From an uncultured Actinomyces sp. (GTDB taxonomy: Bacteria; Actinomycetota; Actinomycetes; Actinomycetales; Actinomycetaceae), in the NCBI GenBank assembly GCA_946998115.1, contig CAMPYB010000032.1:1-8365 (forward strand): a DNA stretch of 8,365 nucleotides, read 5' to 3'. The notes below the pieces were generated by a model that ran no database searches, was not told the DNA's origin, and saw only the letters and a list, made by a program, of their open reading frames with translations. The position numbers and the translations under genes were made by a program. Of the stretch, positions 6,452-8,365 are shown piece after piece (within the stretch, counting starts at the first letter, position 1; each line of letters opens with the position of its first letter).

Positions 6452-8365
6452 ATGGCTTCTAAATCGACTAGGTCAGCTATGAAAAAGAAAAGTTCACTAG
6501 GGAGAGTTATTTTCAGGTGGACTGGTTTATTTGCAGCATTGACTGTTTTAGTTGGACTTTTTGTTTTTGTTGTCACATATATTTTACTACCTATCCCTAA
6601 GCCTTCTGATTTGGCTTAGCACAATCGAGTAAAGTTTATTATTCTGACGGAAAGACTGTGCTTGGTGAATTTTCTAAAGTAAATAGGAGTGTTATTGATA
6701 CGTCCACTATTCCCAAATATGTGGGTAGAGCTGTTATTGCTTCTGAGGATAGAAGTTTTTATGAAAATAGTGGCGTAGATATTAGGGGTATTATACGTGC
6801 TTTTATAAATAATGTTAGCGGTGGAGCAAGACAGGGTGCTTCTACTTTGACTCAGCAGTATGTCGAAAATTATTATTCAGGTAGTCGTGGTGGATATATA
6901 GGTAAAATTCGTGAGTCAATTTTAGCTTTGAAAATAAACAGTAAAGTTTCAAAAGAAAAAGTTTTAGACGCATATTTGAATACTATTTATTTTGGCCGTG
7001 GTGCTTATGGTATTCAAGCTGCTGCTAGAGCTTATTTTAATGTGGATGCTGAAAATTTGACTCTTTCGCAATCTGCTTTGCTTGCAGGTATAATTCCTGC
7101 TCCTTCAGGATGGGATCCTAAAGTTGATTTGAGAATGGCCAAGATTCGTTGTAAGCGCGTAATTAACAATATGGCTGAAGATGGCATGATTAGTGTTGCT
7201 GAAAAGAAAAAGCTGAAATTCCCTAAAACCGTTGAAACAGTTAGACCGAATGTGTATGCGGGCGATAAAGGATATTTGTTGTTCCATGTGCGTCAAGAGC
7301 TCAAAAAACGTATGTCATTAAGTGACGAGAAATTAGATACTGGTGGATATAAGATTATTACTACTATCGATAAAGATAAGCAACAAGCAGCTGTTGATGC
7401 TGTGAATAAGTTGCCTTCAAGTCGTCCTAAAAATATGAGAGTCGGTATTGTTAATATAAACACTAAATCTGGTGCAATTGAGGCTGAATATGGTGGCGAA
7501 AATTATTTGAAGATACAAAGAAATGTAATTACTGATGACTATGTTTTGCCTGGTTCTACTTTTAAAGTTTTCACTCTTGTCGCAGGTTTGCAAAATGGCT
7601 ATACTTTGAATTCTGTTTTTTCTGGTAATTCGCCAATGAATTTCGACGGATATAAAGTGAAAAATTATGGTAATTTCTCATATGGTAATATGACTTTATT
7701 ACGTGCTTGGATAAGATCTGCTAACACGCCGTTTATTGGTCTGAATAAGAAGATAGGTCCTGATAAGACTTATGAGACTGCAGTGAAAGCTGGTATACCG
7801 AAGGATGCTCCAGGATTTGGTGCATTTTTAGCTAATCCTTTAGGTAGCTCGGCTTTGAAACCTATAGATTTGGCAAGCGCATATACCACTGTTGTTTCAG
7901 GAGGTATTAAGTATCAGACGCATATTGTGAAGAATGTTTCTGATAGTAAAGGCAATGTTATTTATAAGTCTGATGTGAGAGGTAAAAGAGTATTTCCGGC
8001 AGATTTAACAAATGAAGTGAATTTTGCTGGACAGCAAGCGGTTAAAGGACACGGTGGAGCTGTTGCGAGAATAAATCGTCCGATTGCTGGTAAAACTGGT
8101 ACTGCTGAAGACGATAAAGGCGCATTGTTCTCTGGTTGGACACCATCTACTTACACGTTAGTTGTAATGCATCAGGTTGGTGCTAATGGTGAGCCTGTTC
8201 CTATCACTCCTTTTGGTGGTGTTAGCGAAGTTGTTGGTGAAAATTATCCTGCTACTATTTTTGCTAATTTTATGGATAAAATTTTGAGGAACACACCTGT
8301 TGAACAGTTCCCTAATAGAACCAACAATAAATATAACAAGTTTAGTCAGGTACAAAAAGGTGGCG
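6452..8365 (+). pseudogene. Class A penicillin-binding protein, frameshifted after codon 55, 3' end outside window
   Basis: This gene encodes a bifunctional peptidoglycan glycosyltransferase/transpeptidase. The first frame (6452-6619) gives 55 residues: a basic cytoplasmic tail, one membrane helix (about 26-47) and PIPKPSDLA, then TAG at 6617-6619. The protein resumes in the -1 frame at 6616, reading LAQSSKVYYSDG, and stays open to the window end (583 codons). The second frame holds a GT51 domain with catalytic Glu at 6745-6747 in ASEDRSFY, RQGASTLTQQ at 6829-6858 and FGRGAYGIQAAA near 6991. The transpeptidase domain has SxxK as STFK (7555-7566), SxN as SAN (7717-7725) and KTG at 8092-8100. 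All catalytic motifs are intact. Loss of one T from GCTTTAGCA would explain the break and restore DLALAQ. Either it is a recent mutation or a sequencing error. Without rejoining, the catalytic part would lack its anchor; an internal GTG at 6658 is the first possible later start. The usual His of the FxxHxG motif is Asn (FYENSG). Confidence 0.88.

Noticed and set aside
6617..6619. Programmed ribosomal frameshift or stop recoding at the PBP TAG
   Set aside because: No X XXY YYZ slippery heptamer in frame, no evident stimulatory hairpin, and a simple one-T loss explains the break.
7105..8355. Minus-strand open frames inside the PBP gene
   Set aside because: The plus strand encodes a continuous, motif-complete PBP across this region; the opposite frames are by-products.

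Overview
The window is an AT-rich stretch (roughly one third G+C in the segments I counted) of what is most likely an actinobacterial chromosome close to the replication origin. The block pcnA / Nudix / DUF6049 / murJ, with pcnA pointing away from the other three, is the arrangement found beside oriC in Mycobacterium tuberculosis (Rv3907c pcnA, Rv3908 mutT4, Rv3909, Rv3910 MurJ) and in many other actinobacteria. A near-perfect ParB-binding site (parS) at the left edge supports an origin-proximal position. Such low G+C is unusual in this phylum. The style of the penicillin-binding protein reminds me of the Bifidobacteriaceae, but I cannot fix the genus from sequence reading alone.

Layout, left to right. 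Positions 1-144 are non-coding and hold the parS site. Positions 145-4651 are three minus-strand genes in a probable operon, transcribed right to left: a Nudix hydrolase (4651-4145), a secreted and membrane-anchored DUF6049 protein (4121-1977) and the lipid II flippase MurJ (1911-145). Positions 4652-4788 are a divergent intergenic region. Positions 4789-6255 encode a class II CCA-adding/poly(A) polymerase-type enzyme with an HD domain on the plus strand. Positions 6256-6451 are non-coding and end in a good -10 box and a strong ribosome binding site. From 6452 to the window end is a class A penicillin-binding protein gene on the plus strand. It carries a one-base frameshift after codon 55 and runs off the right edge.

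Functionally the window mixes cell-wall assembly (MurJ exports lipid II; a class A PBP polymerises and cross-links it; DUF6049 is an envelope protein of unknown role that travels with murJ) with RNA and nucleotide housekeeping (tRNA 3' end maturation, Nudix hydrolase). The most notable observations are the parS site, the frameshift that separates the PBP membrane anchor from its intact catalytic domains, and an 11-bp tandem duplication that has re-framed the C-terminus of the DUF6049 protein. I found no mobile element, CRISPR array, RNA gene or convincing new system.
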